A stretch of DNA of 64,000 nucleotides, from NCBI GenBank assembly GCA_018340805.1, contig JACMZG010001870.1, forward strand, positions 52,048,617 through 52,112,616. The letters run 5' to 3'. The DNA comes from Microvelia longipes (Eukaryota > Arthropoda > Insecta > Hemiptera > Veliidae). This document shows, piece after piece, positions 47,704-59,025 of this stretch (the stretch's first letter is position 1; each line of letters starts with the position of its first letter). The notes below the pieces were generated by a model, which was given only the letters and a program-made list of their open reading frames with translations, was not told where the DNA came from and made no database searches. Made by a program: the position numbers and the translations under genes.

Positions 47704-47937
47704 TTTGCTGAGTCATTATTGCGGGTTAGTGACGTCATACCTAATATTTTTCGAATAGCAAAACTACAGCAATAAACCGATTTTTGTACAAAGTTTCAAA
47801 TCTCTAGCATTCGTACAGAGGGCGCTACAATGATAACAGACACACACACGCCTAAAACGGACAATTCCGGTTTGGGATTTTTTTGCAAACACAACACTTT
47901 TCCTTTATACCTACGGTATAAATGAAGAAAAGTAATT

Positions 47938-48620
47938 ATATTTATTTTTAAATCTTATAAGAAATAAATTATCACATACATATGAACAAATAGTATGTAT
48001 TCATATGATATAGATGAGACGTGTATGAGACATCTAAAACCTTAGATCGACCTGAATATGATTTTTAAATAATAAAAATTACAACATTTATTAGATAGAT
48101 TATTGCTTTTAGACGTTGATTAACTTCAAACCAATTATTACTTAATTATGCATAAAGTTGGTAAATATGGCGACAGTATATCAGAAAAAACAAATCAATA
48201 TTTCTTATGAATTTCACTGAATTATTGATAAGTTTGGCTAAAATATCATTAGTTATACCTTAGTGAAACATGAACTACCTGATTCAATCCCCATACAAAT
48301 GGGAATACAATTTCCTCTGAAAGTTTCAGAAGAAAGAGTAAAAGGAGAGAAATTTAAATGGCAGTGTACAGGGATTTGAAAATTGATTGATGCTTCCATA
48401 TAACGTATTTTCAAAAGAAACGAAATAGCGGATACATTCACGATTACTTATTCTTGCGTATTTTTTTTTTTTAAATTGCTACAGTCATAGCTCGTGTGGT
48501 AGGGGAGAGGGGCGCTCAGGAGTGTGCCAAAACCGTTTTAGAGGTCCCCTATTACCCACGAAAAAATACATTTCATGAATTTTATATATAGTATATATAT
48601 ATTTGTGTGTGTGTATATGT
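47938..48620. other. Non-coding, nothing recognised
   Basis: No gene seen. A short AT/TG run lies near 48585-48620. Confidence 0.5.
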
Positions 48621-48624
48621 ATTA

Positions 48625-48930
48625 CTACCACTTTAAGTGACCAAAAAGTCTAAAACCCGTGGGAAATATCAGCAGATATAAGAGCAAAATAACTGTCGAA
48701 AAAAATATTTGAGTTTGGTATCGATTTCCATGTTTGCAGGGTACTTCATCGAACAAAACCGGTTCGAAGTCAATGCGACCACCTTAAATGACCAAAAAAT
48801 CGAACAAATTATGTTAAACTACTGGATAACCTTAAATACAGTTGATAAACAATACAAGACGAGTAGAGTGTTGTTTTCGGTGTTTTTTGGGGTGCTAAAC
48901 CCAATAAAACCGTCCCGGTGGCGATAATAC
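48625..48930. repeat. Diverged ~150-bp repeat related to 19631-19990
   Basis: It shares CACTTTAAGTGACCAAAAAGTC, AAAACCGGTTCGAAGTCAATG and a GACGAGTAGAGTGTTGTTTTC-like block in the same order and spacing as the tandem units at 19.6-20.0 kb. Confidence 0.75.
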
Positions 48931-49689
48931 TAATCAAAGCTAAGATTTTTGTCTTGTTTCGTTAAAAATTACCATTATATAATATATTAAAATATTTTTA
49001 AGAGAATGTACAAAACAGTACAATTATCTCTGAGAAACAGTAAATTTAAGTAGATTTGAAATAGAATTTAGTTATGTAGACTTAGTATAAGTCTCACTAC
49101 AGCCTAATCTAGAGCACCGCCTTTGTTTTTAAGCCAGTACGAAAAAATTACACTTTTTTTGCTTAAAAAATTATGAGATAAAAAATGCTCAGGAACCATA
49201 GAAAAGTGCATAAATAAAAAATGATTTCTCTGACAAGGGAAAGCGAGCCAGATATGGGAGGGGGGCGAGAATTGATTGTTTCAATGTTTAAGAGCACTAG
49301 GAACCGCCTCTACTCCTCCCGCGATCCTACGTCTTGTCTTGAATTTATTATGTTTTCCTTTTCAAAGAGCAAAGCTTTTGCCTCCTGGAAATATAGGAAA
49401 CAAGGGGGCAAACCCTGATAGGAAACATGATGAGGGGAAAATGTTTTTCTATTGGGAAAATGCTTGGTAGAACAAGTTTTCCCATCTATCTTAGAACAGC
49501 TCCAACATTCTCAATATTGAAAACAAAGTTTTTTTTATTATTTAATAAAAAAAATCCAAGTTTTGCGGGTTTAGACTACGACGACGCCGTGGTCTTGAAG
49601 CTTTAGTAATCACTCAGCTACTATTGTATTTGTCTAAAGGGAAATAACAACACGACCCATTTGTAAGGTAGTTGTAAACTAATTTGCTT
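48931..49689. other. Non-coding, nothing recognised
   Basis: Small frames at 49221-49470 have no recognisable product. Confidence 0.5.
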
Positions 49690-49865
49690 TAGCGTAACAA
49701 CCCATTGCCTAAACTTAAGCCTACCCATTGCTCAAACTTAAGCTAAACTTACCTGAACCTAAGCTAAACTAACCTAAACTAACCGTTCCCTAAACTAAAG
49801 CTAAACTTACCTAAACCTATGCTAAACTCACCTAAACTTACCCATTGCCTAAACTTAGTTTTAAG
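49690..49865. repeat. Degenerate CTAAACTTACCTAAAC tandem repeat
   Basis: Many CCTAAAC, CTTAAGC and CCATTGCCTAAAC words. CCTAA is the complement of the insect telomere unit TTAGG, but spacing is irregular and units are longer, so an interstitial telomere relic is only one option. Confidence 0.7.
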
Positions 49866-49974
49866 AATTTCTATGCAATCATCTCTATGCACTATAAATA
49901 TCGAATTTTATAATAAATAATCAAGTAATTAAAATAGCCAAATAAAGATTTGGCTTAATTTGGCTATATTTTAT

Positions 49975-50142
49975 ATACGGTATTCTGCGAAACTTTTCTC
50001 TCCTGATTAGACTCGATTCGCTCGTCTTTAGACAGTTAAAAAAGGATTTATTGCCAGCGGTTACCTAGGATAGTCTCTCTACTTGCTAATACTAACGATA
50101 GTGGATATAATAGCCGTATTTGATTCTTGTTTATTATAAAAT
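49975..50142 (+). mobile_element. Dispersed repeat, copy 8 (5' fragment)
   Basis: It starts with TTCTGCGAAACTTTTCTC, then GACTCGATTCGCTCGTC and CCAGCGGTTACC. It is cut short by SINE copy C. Confidence 0.75.
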
Positions 50143-50155
50143 ATATCAAAGAATC
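50143..50155. repeat. SINE target-site duplication, left (ATATCAAAGAATC)
   Basis: A perfect 13-bp match to 50410-50422. Confidence 0.93.
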
Positions 50156-50409
50156 CTGCCTCCGTAGCCGCGGTCGTATAGTACTGGACTTCGACACCGG
50201 AGGTCCCGGACCTCCGGTGTTCACACCCAGATTCACAGCCCGGGCTATGCTCTCAGTTTTTATAAATAGAATTTGATGTAAAAAGATTTCGCCAACTTTA
50301 GCTTTACTTTGAGCATAGTAGATGTGACCTACCCGAGGTGGTTCCCGCAGGGCGAATACCCTGAAGGGCCGAAAGGCCCTAAAACAGTCATTATATTTTT
50401 ATTATTATT
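50156..50409 (+). mobile_element. tRNA-derived SINE, copy C, with an internal duplication
   Basis: The same family as 44488-44720. It starts CTGCCTCCGTAGCCGCGGTCG, has a GAGGTGGTTCCCGCAGGG block and an AGGGCC-GAAA-GGCCCT hairpin near 50364-50379, and ends in (TTA)n. The B-box region carries a ~25-bp insertion that repeats GGTCC..GGACCTCCGG and a TTCACACCC word, so its internal promoter is probably damaged. Flanked by 13-bp duplications. Confidence 0.93.
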
Positions 50410-50422
50410 ATATCAAAGAATC
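50410..50422. repeat. SINE target-site duplication, right (ATATCAAAGAATC)
   Basis: Matches 50143-50155. Confidence 0.93.
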
Positions 50423-50567
50423 ACTTCTGTTTCCATTTTATTGATGGTTTTTAAATGTTCAACAATGTTTAAAAGAGTACACATCTCATTTTATAAATAA
50501 AAATTGCATCAAAGCTGATAATTAAAGTATTCTTACGTACATTACCTAATCTTATGTAGGACTATAT

Positions 50568-50568
50568 A

Positions 50569-50649
<81 letters not shown>

Positions 50650-50650
50650 C
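50568..50650. repeat. (AT)n microsatellite
   Basis: A nearly uninterrupted AT run. Confidence 0.97.
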
Positions 50651-50734
50651 ATATTCCTAACCGATCCGATCATTAACGGTAACTTATGACGTCATAATAT
50701 ATAATTTTTCTATATATATCCTAGGTAGTGAAGC

Positions 50735-50830
50735 TTAAAGATTGATTTTGTATTAAGTAAAATCAACTTCCAAGCATAAAAACATGATATCAGACACATA
50801 CACCCACACACACTTACACACACATATACA
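50735..50830 (+). mobile_element. Dispersed repeat fragment
   Basis: GATTGATTTTGTATTAAGT and a following ATCAGACACATACACCCAC stretch match the centre of the dispersed repeat. Confidence 0.5.
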
Positions 50831-53364
50831 ATTCGAAAGAGAAAAAAATCGAATGTTCGAACATTAGAATGCTAGCCCACGTTTTTATCTTTAATATTTT
50901 GACAGGAGTAAATAAGGCACAATTATAATCAAGCTCAGAACTATTAGAAATAGCAATGAAATCGTTATCTTAGATACAATTACATAGCGGCACTATATGG
51001 CGAATAATGCCAAAAAGCCATCTCTGCTTATAAATTTAAGTTCATGAAAGTTTATTGTGGGAAACAAAGTTAGTGTAATTATTGTTGTAAACTATTGGTG
51101 AGTTGCTACTCAAGTTATGTTGGTGATAACAGTCTAGAGAGATGTGTTGAATATCAATACGCTGGAGGGTGCAATACTTATCACACAAATGCAAGCTGGT
51201 ATTGTTCTACTAATCATTGTGTTTCAAAGCACGTTACAATTTCAAAGTTAGGCTAGTTCAGTCCTACAACTAATCTGGGTATTTATACTTTAGAGGTTTA
51301 CTAATCTAAAATAATCACGTGACCTGTCGTTTGCCTGTCTGATTGTGTAAAAGCGATTATAGGCAGATATAGAAGGCCGAGAGGGAAATCAATCTAGGGC
51401 ATTTAAGAGTTTAATCATGGCACGGAGGATCCACTCTAGAGGTTTAAGTTCCATGGAATTTTCCATTCAATCAATTATAAAGAAAATTCACAAACCTCAT
51501 GCTTCTCCAGTCTAAAGTTCTCTGTTATGAGTGCATATAATCATTTGATTCTGATATTCATAGAGATATGTTACTAGAGAGGGCTTTAAACAGTTTTTGT
51601 AGGCTCAAGGACACTGTTTAACCTACTCCAAGAGAGTATTAGGGTTATATGAAATCAATCTTTACCGGTTTGAAGAACACTTTTGTATTTTGTTTATTGT
51701 TATAAACGTTCTGTTCTATAAGTAATGCTTATATAAGTATTATACTGATAACGGCCAGGTACTTTCTGGATGGTTTAAATATTAACGGATAGAGCTTCTC
51801 TAGTAATAATCCTCTATGCAAAATTTACTCATAGTCCCCGAGTAATCATAACTTCTAAAATTAGTTTAGTCTTTCTGACATAGTTTTATTTTTTAGTTAT
51901 AACAGATGCGTCATGGTTGTCTACAATATTATATTATTATTTATATTGACACATCTGTTGAAAGTGTAAATAAAATTAATTTTAACTGTAGAACTGTAAT
52001 TGTTTAAATTTTCATCTGTTTTTATTACCTCTAGGTCGGGTTGTAAAATAAAATATTAGAAACAAACTTTATACGAATTTATTTTTATTAAAGCCTCATT
52101 GGCCAAGAGTAAAAGCAGCACACACGTGATTTATATGCACTTCTAGTTCAGTCCCCAAGAAATTATTGCCTGTTTAGGGTCTAAAACTCTGATAGCATTT
52201 TTAAGCAAAACAATTTCATTGATATTTTTCTAATTTTTAACAACCTTTTTCATATAGCGATGCTGTGGGCATAAAACCCGTGTATTTCATAGTAAAATAG
52301 ATTGAGGTTGTTTTTGTGTTAAAAACACGTGACTAAGTTTATGACGTCAGATACTGAAAAGGCGACGCCTTAATATCCTGCCTACCAAATAAACATCCTA
52401 ATCTATCATCGACCATACAATACGAAGTATAATTTCATTTTGACTTTGCTAGTCAAATATTTCTCTGTATGACTTCAATACAAGGTGGCATCGGTCAAGT
52501 ATTTCACTCCGCTCTATAAATATGTTAAACACGTCTGCAGGAGGGTTATTTCCAATGGTTCTCTCTCTCGAGTTTATTGGGAAAACAATGTTTTGAATAT
52601 TGACAAACTTCTGACTACAGCATAGTTTGGTTGGCTTTATAGTTGTGATTCTAAGACCCAACAGCAACCATGCAAAATAGTCATGTAGTTGTATTTATTT
52701 TGAATGAATAAGTTAGTAACTTGGTTTTTCTATTCTGAAACCGAAGCCCGGGAAAGGCTTTTGGGAGTAATATCGTAAAATTAGAATCCAATATTTTCAC
52801 TTCTTACAACTCTTGATAATTATAATACCATTATAATTTAAATATTATAATACCACCCCATGAGGGCATTATTCATAAGGCAGACGAGGAAACCCCAGTT
52901 ATCGAAACTTAATACAAAGGTTTAAATTTCAAATGGAGAAAAGTCAGGAGATGAAACTTGGTCATCAAAAATTACTAACTTAAAAGATGTTTCGGTGTTT
53001 AGATGAGGATGAACGTAAAATACAACGGGTTACTGATAAAAATTAAGTTCTATCGTTGATAATCCCAATAATACGAGAATAATAAAAACAAGTTTAAACA
53101 AAATTGAAAATGTTAAAACAGAATTAAACTTGTTTTAGGCAGAACAAAACAATTATAAAACAACAAACTAAAAATATCACGCAACGCACGGACTGAGTTA
53201 TTTAATTTATACAAATTAATTATACGAATAATTATTGTATTTTTTGTGTTTATATAATAAATTAAATTTGAGTACTGAAATATGGACATTTTTAACAAAT
53301 AAACAGTATTTGTGTGTGGGGGAGGGGGTTGGGGGAGGTGCAATAGTAAAATTTGTCGACTCAC
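50831..53364. other. Non-coding, nothing recognised
   Basis: No repeat array or gene is supported in this stretch. If the candidate exon at 53365 is real, it is intron. Confidence 0.45.
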
Positions 53365-53421
53365 CGTGGCTTTCTTCTCCCGCCTGGGTATGAAGGTTCC
53401 TACGCAGTGAAAACCCCCACA
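53365..53421 (-). CDS. Candidate 57-bp internal exon (unassigned)
   Basis: On the minus strand a pyrimidine-rich acceptor (ggttgtttgtttcag) precedes, and a strong donor (CACG then gtgagt) follows, a 57-bp segment. Its length is a multiple of three. Read in phase 0, as needed to join directly to the EGF exon at 8592, it is open and gives CGGFHCVGTFIPRREKKAT. A second frame is also open. I do not recognise the peptide. It could be a cassette exon of the same minus-strand gene, an exon of another gene, or chance. The intron to the EGF exon would be about 45 kb. Confidence 0.3.
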
Positions 53422-55817
53422 CTGAAACAAACAACCAGTCAGTTACGCCATATTTTCCAAAAAACAACATTTTCATAAATATTATCATAAATTCACTCGG
53501 GGGTCGAATTCAGAGTGAGTTCACTAGTGTCTTACTTGATTACAATCTCTTATACAAAACATAACTAAAACATTTTTTTTTACTTTGATGTTGAAGAAAA
53601 ATAGGTAAATATATATTATGCAAATTTCCCTTTAATGTTTTTCCACCACAGTAATTATATATTAAAACCAATTTAAATGTCTGTATTACCTTTTTTCCAC
53701 TTACATTTGGCGTATGTATGTTGTACAAAAATATTTATTTAATTATTATAACTTAGGCTAAGAATAGGCAATGATACCGCGGGAAAAGATTGCAATTATA
53801 AGCAACTCATGTAAGATTGATAAAGGCCCCGCTAGTGTGATAGCTAGCGCTAGTGTAGAACTTAGACTTTGGTGTTAAATGCATACCTGGTTGATATACC
53901 TGCTAGGTTTATTTATATGAAGGCTTTATTGCCAAAACAACCAATACTCCAAGAAACAAAAAAATATTTATACCCTTAATTGTTAGTGTAGCAACTAAAA
54001 CAAGATCAACAAAATGTTGCTTTAAAAATCAAAATTAAATGCTTAAGTTTGTACTTATTATGTTTTATTTTTTATGGGTTTTTAATAACCTTATGATTTA
54101 ATAAAACTAAAGTATAATTAATTAAATTTAAAAACAAATTAAAATATAATATTAATAATTTAATAGATTTTATTATTTCAAGCTTAATTATGTTATATAT
54201 TTTATTTTTAATTATTTATTTATTATTTTTAAATTATTATTTATTACTTTTAATTTATTTATATTTTTTATTTTATTTTTTTATTATGTAAGTATTTATC
54301 ATTAGTTATTTATTTAAATTTATTCATTTCTTTGCTTAAACTTTTGTTTTATTATAATTTCCCTCAAGCAAATCTGTCAAACATAAGTTCAAATTATGGT
54401 TTCCCGCACAATTACGCTGCCTTGTGGATTAATTTATTTTTTATTTATTTGTAAATTCGTATCGTATTATTTGCTTGAATCATTATTTTAGTTTGGAATA
54501 TAAATTCAATACAGCTCTTAAATTAAAGGGATTTCACTAAAAGCAATATAATTCTGCTTCTAATTCTCTGGCGTGCATTGCTTCATTAGGTAGTGAGTCT
54601 ATTCCAAACTTAAGCCAACCTTTCGTATAAAAGCTTTCTGCAAATGAATGTACAAGAGATTGTAATATTAAATTAAATAAAACACAAAAAGTGCAAGTCA
54701 TCTACAAACATATGTGAATATAAGCCATTAATTAAAGCAGTGAGAAGAAGCATTCAAAGAGAGATACTATATTCTGACTCAAAACTAGAACAAATTAGGG
54801 TTTAATCGGCGATTTCACACGTCGCCATTGAATAGACAGTGGTCAGTCAAGCAGCCACTTCCAATGTGAGCCATGAAATGTCCACATTTCAGTACAAAAT
54901 ATGAGAATGTATAATGTGTCTAAGTGTGTATACATGCTGTACCTTAGCTATGAAATCATTCGCTGTCAGTGGCGTAGCCAAGGGGTGGGAGGACAGGGGT
55001 AGTTCCTTGAGGACCCCATTTGACTTCTAAAATTTAACAAAGAATCGACGTTTCAAATAAAAAACTCAAATTACTTTGCTATTTTATATTATTTAAACAA
55101 ACACCAATTCGTGCTCCATTTTAATGCATTTAGTGATGAAAACCGACCACCTCCCTTCATCAGAATAAAAAATGTTTGTGTGATCTTCCCGTGACAAAGC
55201 CTGGCTATGACAAATAGTTTTATCCAGAAACCGATATAGAACTTACTTGTACTTACGTACAATAGCTTTTCTTGTACATAACGGGTATTGTGGATTTCTC
55301 CATCAATACCAGATATTTGGTTCAAAAAAAAAAAAAAAAAAAAAAAAAGTAAAAAGTTAAATACAAAGTACTAAGTTAAAGTTTAATAATTAGATAAAAT
55401 GACGTAAATTCGAAAAATCTAATTTAAAACTTTTACGCCTGTTGTGAACTTGCAGTATTCTATAACCTCAACGTTTCTTCCATATCAACACATAACTTTA
55501 AGTAAATTTGAATTCTATATATTTCCAGTAAGAATCCTCCAAGTTAATTTCAACAAAACAAAAAACCTTAAGGTGATAATAGCTAGTACCGTAAGCTTTT
55601 AGAGTTTGCAGGAGATGAGGACAGATTGTTTGTTATCAAAGAGATTAATCTGGTATGAAAGGACGAGTTAAGGATTATCCAGAGGCAGAGTCCTACCTAT
55701 TAAATTAACAAACCTCATGACTTTACAGCGTCACAATAGAATATTTTGTATAATTAAAAACATTTAATGCCATTAATATAGATGACATATATTGTGAATT
55801 TATTCATCAAAAATAAT
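53422..55817. other. Non-coding with a poly-A tract
   Basis: A run of 25 A at 55324-55348 may be the tail of an old retro-insertion, but no element could be traced upstream. 54110-54300 is extremely AT-rich. Confidence 0.5.
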
Positions 55818-55940
55818 TAGGTCTTCCGTAGGTGATCAAGTCAATGTAGATGACAAGCCTGACGTTTCGTTTCCTTGGTGGGAGGCATCTTCAGGCATGT
55901 AGGACATCATGAATGGAAACACAATGCTCTACAAAACTGA
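55818..55940 (-). mobile_element. Hammerhead family 1, solo arm (decayed)
   Basis: The complement of the family 1 arm: AGGTCTTCCG, GACGTTTCG, GGAGGCATCTTCAGG, GTAGGACATCATG. The core CTGAAGA is present but stem I and the closing pair of stem II no longer match. Confidence 0.8.
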
Positions 55941-56145
55941 ACTACTTGATCAGTTACTACTTGTTCATTATTTACTGATCAGTATTTAGGTATTTACTTG
56001 TTCAGTTACATACTTGTTCAGTTACTTACTTGATCAGGTATTTAATTGTTCAGTTATTTACTTGATCAGTTAGATACTGGTTCAGTTACTTACTTGATCA
56101 GGTATTTACTTGTTCAGTTATTTACTTGATCAGTTATTTACTTGA
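55941..56145. repeat. 14/28-bp tandem repeat (TTACTTGATCAG)
   Basis: About fourteen half-units alternate TTACTTGTTCAG and TTACTTGATCAG. It lies between two copies of the hammerhead arm and resembles the loop end of the arm (CTGAACTACTTGATCAG), so it probably grew from there. Confidence 0.88.
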
Positions 56146-56188
56146 AGATTTAGGTCTTCCGGTGGTGACGCGTCAATGTAGATGAAGA

Positions 56189-56228
56189 ATCCGACGTTTC
56201 GCTTCCCTGTGGAGCATCTTCCAGGGAT
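56189..56228 (-). ncRNA. Hammerhead-ribozyme-like motif, family 1, one inserted base in the core
   Basis: On the minus strand, stem I ATCC and GGAT are intact and GAAA, ACGT and the C cleavage base are intact, but the core reads CTGGAAGA with one extra G, probably inactivating. Confidence 0.6.
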
Positions 56229-56341
56229 GTAGGACATCATGGATAGTTACCAATGCTCTACAAAACTGGAACAAACAACACTGCTCTACAACTGAACTGG
56301 TTCAGTTTTGTAGAGCATGTGTAACTATCCATGATGTCCAC

Positions 56342-56383
56342 ATCCCTGAAGATGCCTCCCACAGTGGAAGCGAAACGTCGGAT
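56342..56383 (+). ncRNA. Hammerhead-ribozyme-like motif, family 1, intact
   Basis: Stem I ATCC (56342-56345) pairs with GGAT (56380-56383). Core CTGAAGA (56346-56352), extra T (56353), stem II closed by GC (56354-56355) and GC (56370-56371) with an inner CCA/TGG helix, GAAA (56372-56375), palindromic stem III ACGT (56375-56378), C17 at 56379. This is the most complete family 1 motif. Confidence 0.72.
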
Positions 56384-56440
56384 TTCTTCATCTACATTGA
56401 CGTGGTCACCACCGGAGGACCTAAATCTTTACAATAACCG

Positions 56441-56645
56441 CGGAAGCCTACGCAGTTATTAGTTATTTACTTCTTCAGTTTTTTAGAACATTGTGTTTTC
56501 ATCCATAATGGAATCATGGATAAAACACAAAACATGGAGAAATCCACGAGGATGTCTCTCACGTTGAACTCATCATTTGCATTGACGCGGTCACCACCGG
56601 AACATCTAATTCTTCATGACAATCACCGCGTACGCTTACACAGTT
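56441..56645 (+). mobile_element. Hammerhead family 1, worn third arm with tail
   Basis: It repeats TTAGAACATTGTGTTTTCATC, a degenerate hammerhead region (GGATGTCTCTCACG), GACGCGGTCACCACCGGA and a tail ATGACAATCACCGCGTACGC. No intact core remains. Confidence 0.75.
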
Positions 56646-57870
56646 TATTATAGATATTAAATTACTACGTACAATCAAGATATAACGTATTAAAGTTATG
56701 GAAATAAATTATTTAAAACAAAATATTGTTTTTGAGATATTAGAAAAATAATAGAAAACAAAAATGAAAATAGTATTTAATATTTCAAGCAGTTGTACCA
56801 ACCTCTGCAAAAAAAGTTTTAATGAAAAACTCTACAACGGTGGTTACTCCTGTAGAAGCCAAACTTTTAGTAGCCCCCCCCCCTCCGAGACCCCCGCACC
56901 TTTAAAAAGTTCTTCTTTTAAAAAGTAATGAAAATATTTTTTTTTAAAGAAAAACTGATTTTTACACTGGGCAAGACTTATTGCAAGCACTGAGCTTCAA
57001 GAGTTTTACGGAAAGCCCTTAAATGAATCAAAAGGCCCCCTATCTTTCTCTAAAGGAGGGGGGGGGTTCAATAAACATGGCTGAATTTTCAAGCTGCAAA
57101 GAGAAAACTCGACTAAGAAGCAACTTTGCAACCCAACTCTCAAAAACTCAAAGGACCGTCATAATTAAAACTATAATTTAAAAACACTAAATTGTTTTGA
57201 AAATATTTCAGTTAAATAACTAATTAAAGTATCTTTAGAATTTTAAAACTTCATCATCTTCACTAATTTATTTTAATTTTCTACTTTTACCTAATTTAAT
57301 TTTTTCTAATCCCTGTATTGTATATATAAGAGAAGTATTATGCTCAACCAAAAAATACTAACCCGTGATTTCACCTCGTCTAATTTAGTAGAACAATGAA
57401 TAATTTACTTTATCCAAAGCGGATGTAAAATTCTGGACGTTCGCTTTTAGACGATCGCGTCTGTATTCAATTAGGAGCTACTCTATGCCAGTGGCTTTAT
57501 ATTCCAGAGAAGATAAAGCACAATTGTTCGGAGCCTAATAATATTATGGAGCCCATACTTATTTAGGCCCTAACTCTCTCACGCATTTAGAGCACTATTA
57601 TCACGCCAAAAGCTGCTGTAGCTATAGAAACACATACTGACACTGACTGAAGGGAATTTAAACACTGGTACTACTAAACTATACCGTTAATGCCGTCAGT
57701 CTTTCTTATGATTAAATTTTAGATTGTATTTAACTTAACTTACTATTTTTTAACCTTTATAGGGCTCAGACAATTTTTAGCGATTTTTTCAAGAAAAATG
57801 GGCATATGAGGTTGGGGTCATGAAGGGGGATAGGGGTGGGGTGGACTTTTTAGAAGGGGGACTCACTGAT

Positions 57871-57873
<3 letters not shown>
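56646..57873. other. Non-coding, nothing recognised
   Basis: C-tract near 56875-56885 and G-tract near 57058-57066. No gene seen. Confidence 0.5.
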
Positions 57874-57909
<36 letters not shown>

Positions 57910-57963
57910 TATTATATTATATTTATATATATATATATATATATATAGTAGTGTGGTGTGTGT

Positions 57964-58001
<38 letters not shown>
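57874..58001. repeat. Compound (AT)n and (TG)n microsatellite
   Basis: AT runs to about 57946, then a GTGTGGTGTG transition and a TG run to 58001. Confidence 0.97.
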
Positions 58002-58004
<3 letters not shown>

Positions 58005-58444
58005 TGAGATATATTGTATGAGATTTTTGTTCCTAGACGTTCCTATGAACGATAATTTTCGAATGCTTTCTCTGAAATGAAACATGAAACTTGGAACGAA
58101 CATCAACCTAGTTAATGTCCCGAACCATATTGTTTGTGAAATATATTTGACGTCATGAACTCACAATAATGACCCCACAAACATTTCAAAAAATCATAAC
58201 TCTTCAGAACGTGTTTAGTTAACGGGCTGACATTTTTTACACATGTACTAGTAAAAAACAAAATGATATTTTTTGTTGTTAGCTGTAGCTTTAAAACTAG
58301 AGCTAAAAAAAATTAGCTCTAGTTTTATCGATTGTCATGTAATATAATGTAAACAAATCACGTTTTTTTATTAATACATTTGAAAATCCGTTTATATGGT
58401 GGCAGTATGTCACTTATATACACCAGTAATATGACGTACTGATA

Positions 58445-59023
58445 TTCGCGATTCAAAGTCTGTAGCAGCGCCACCGTCGCTGATAAGAAATTGATAACGG
58501 AAGGGTGATCGTTGTCAAAGTCCTTATGGGAGTTTTTTTGGTTTTTCTTAAAATAAACTGTTTAAATTAGTTGTAACAGATATTTAAATTAACTGATAAC
58601 ATGCTGATTTTCACCGTAATTGTGTTATAATTTATTAATCAATTTTATTTACACACTAAAATAATTAATAACTCAATAAATTCACTTTTTGTAAAATGTT
58701 TGATTAAATTATGCGTTTAGGTTTTATTATTTCTAGGTTAAATCGGACAAATTCAAGTCTGCAGTGATAAGAGCCTGATTCTATATTTAAAATCCTGAAA
58801 TAATCAAACTATTTATCTACGAAATATTGGCAATTTTTTTAGCACCGTTGATTGTTCAATTAATTTTTACCTCATTTATCACAAGTTAACTAACAATAAA
58901 GAAATAAAAGAAGAATTTTTATCGGCTCCCATGCTAATCCTACGAAAAACACTTGTTTGACCACCCTTTCGTTTTCCCGCCATTGGTATTGCCAACCTTA
59001 CAACTATCTCTTTGAATCGCGAA
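58445..59023. mobile_element. MITE with 14-bp perfect inverted termini and TA target duplication
   Basis: TTCGCGATTCAAAG at 58445-58458 is inverted as CTTTGAATCGCGAA at 59010-59023, with TA on both outer sides. The 579-bp body has no coding frame. TA duplication suggests mobilisation by a Tc1/mariner-type transposase, an inference from the duplication alone. Confidence 0.75.
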
Positions 59024-59025
59024 TA

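Larger units (their letters stand above)
45264..47937 (+). mobile_element. Dispersed repeat, copy 7, split by a LINE
   Basis: The left part 45264-45658 (ATCGGGTACGGGGTACCTCG through GCAAAATTTGTCTAA) and the right part from about 47700 (AAATTTTTGCTGAGTCATTATT through CCTACGGTATAAATGAAGAAAAG) are continuous when compared with copy 2. The intervening DNA is the LINE, inserted in the T-rich stretch. Confidence 0.88.
56146..56440. mobile_element. Hammerhead-bearing foldback element, family 1, second copy
   Basis: Left arm from GAAGATTTAGGTCTTCCGG (56146) to about 56275, right arm about 56290-56410 ending GGAGGACCTAAATCTTT, then a tail ACAATAACCGCGGAAGCCTA and CGCAGTTAT to about 56440. The tail is here on the right side and corresponds to the complement of the left-hand tail of the copy at 35257. 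No clean target duplication could be found because the flanks are the TTACTT repeat. Confidence 0.83.
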
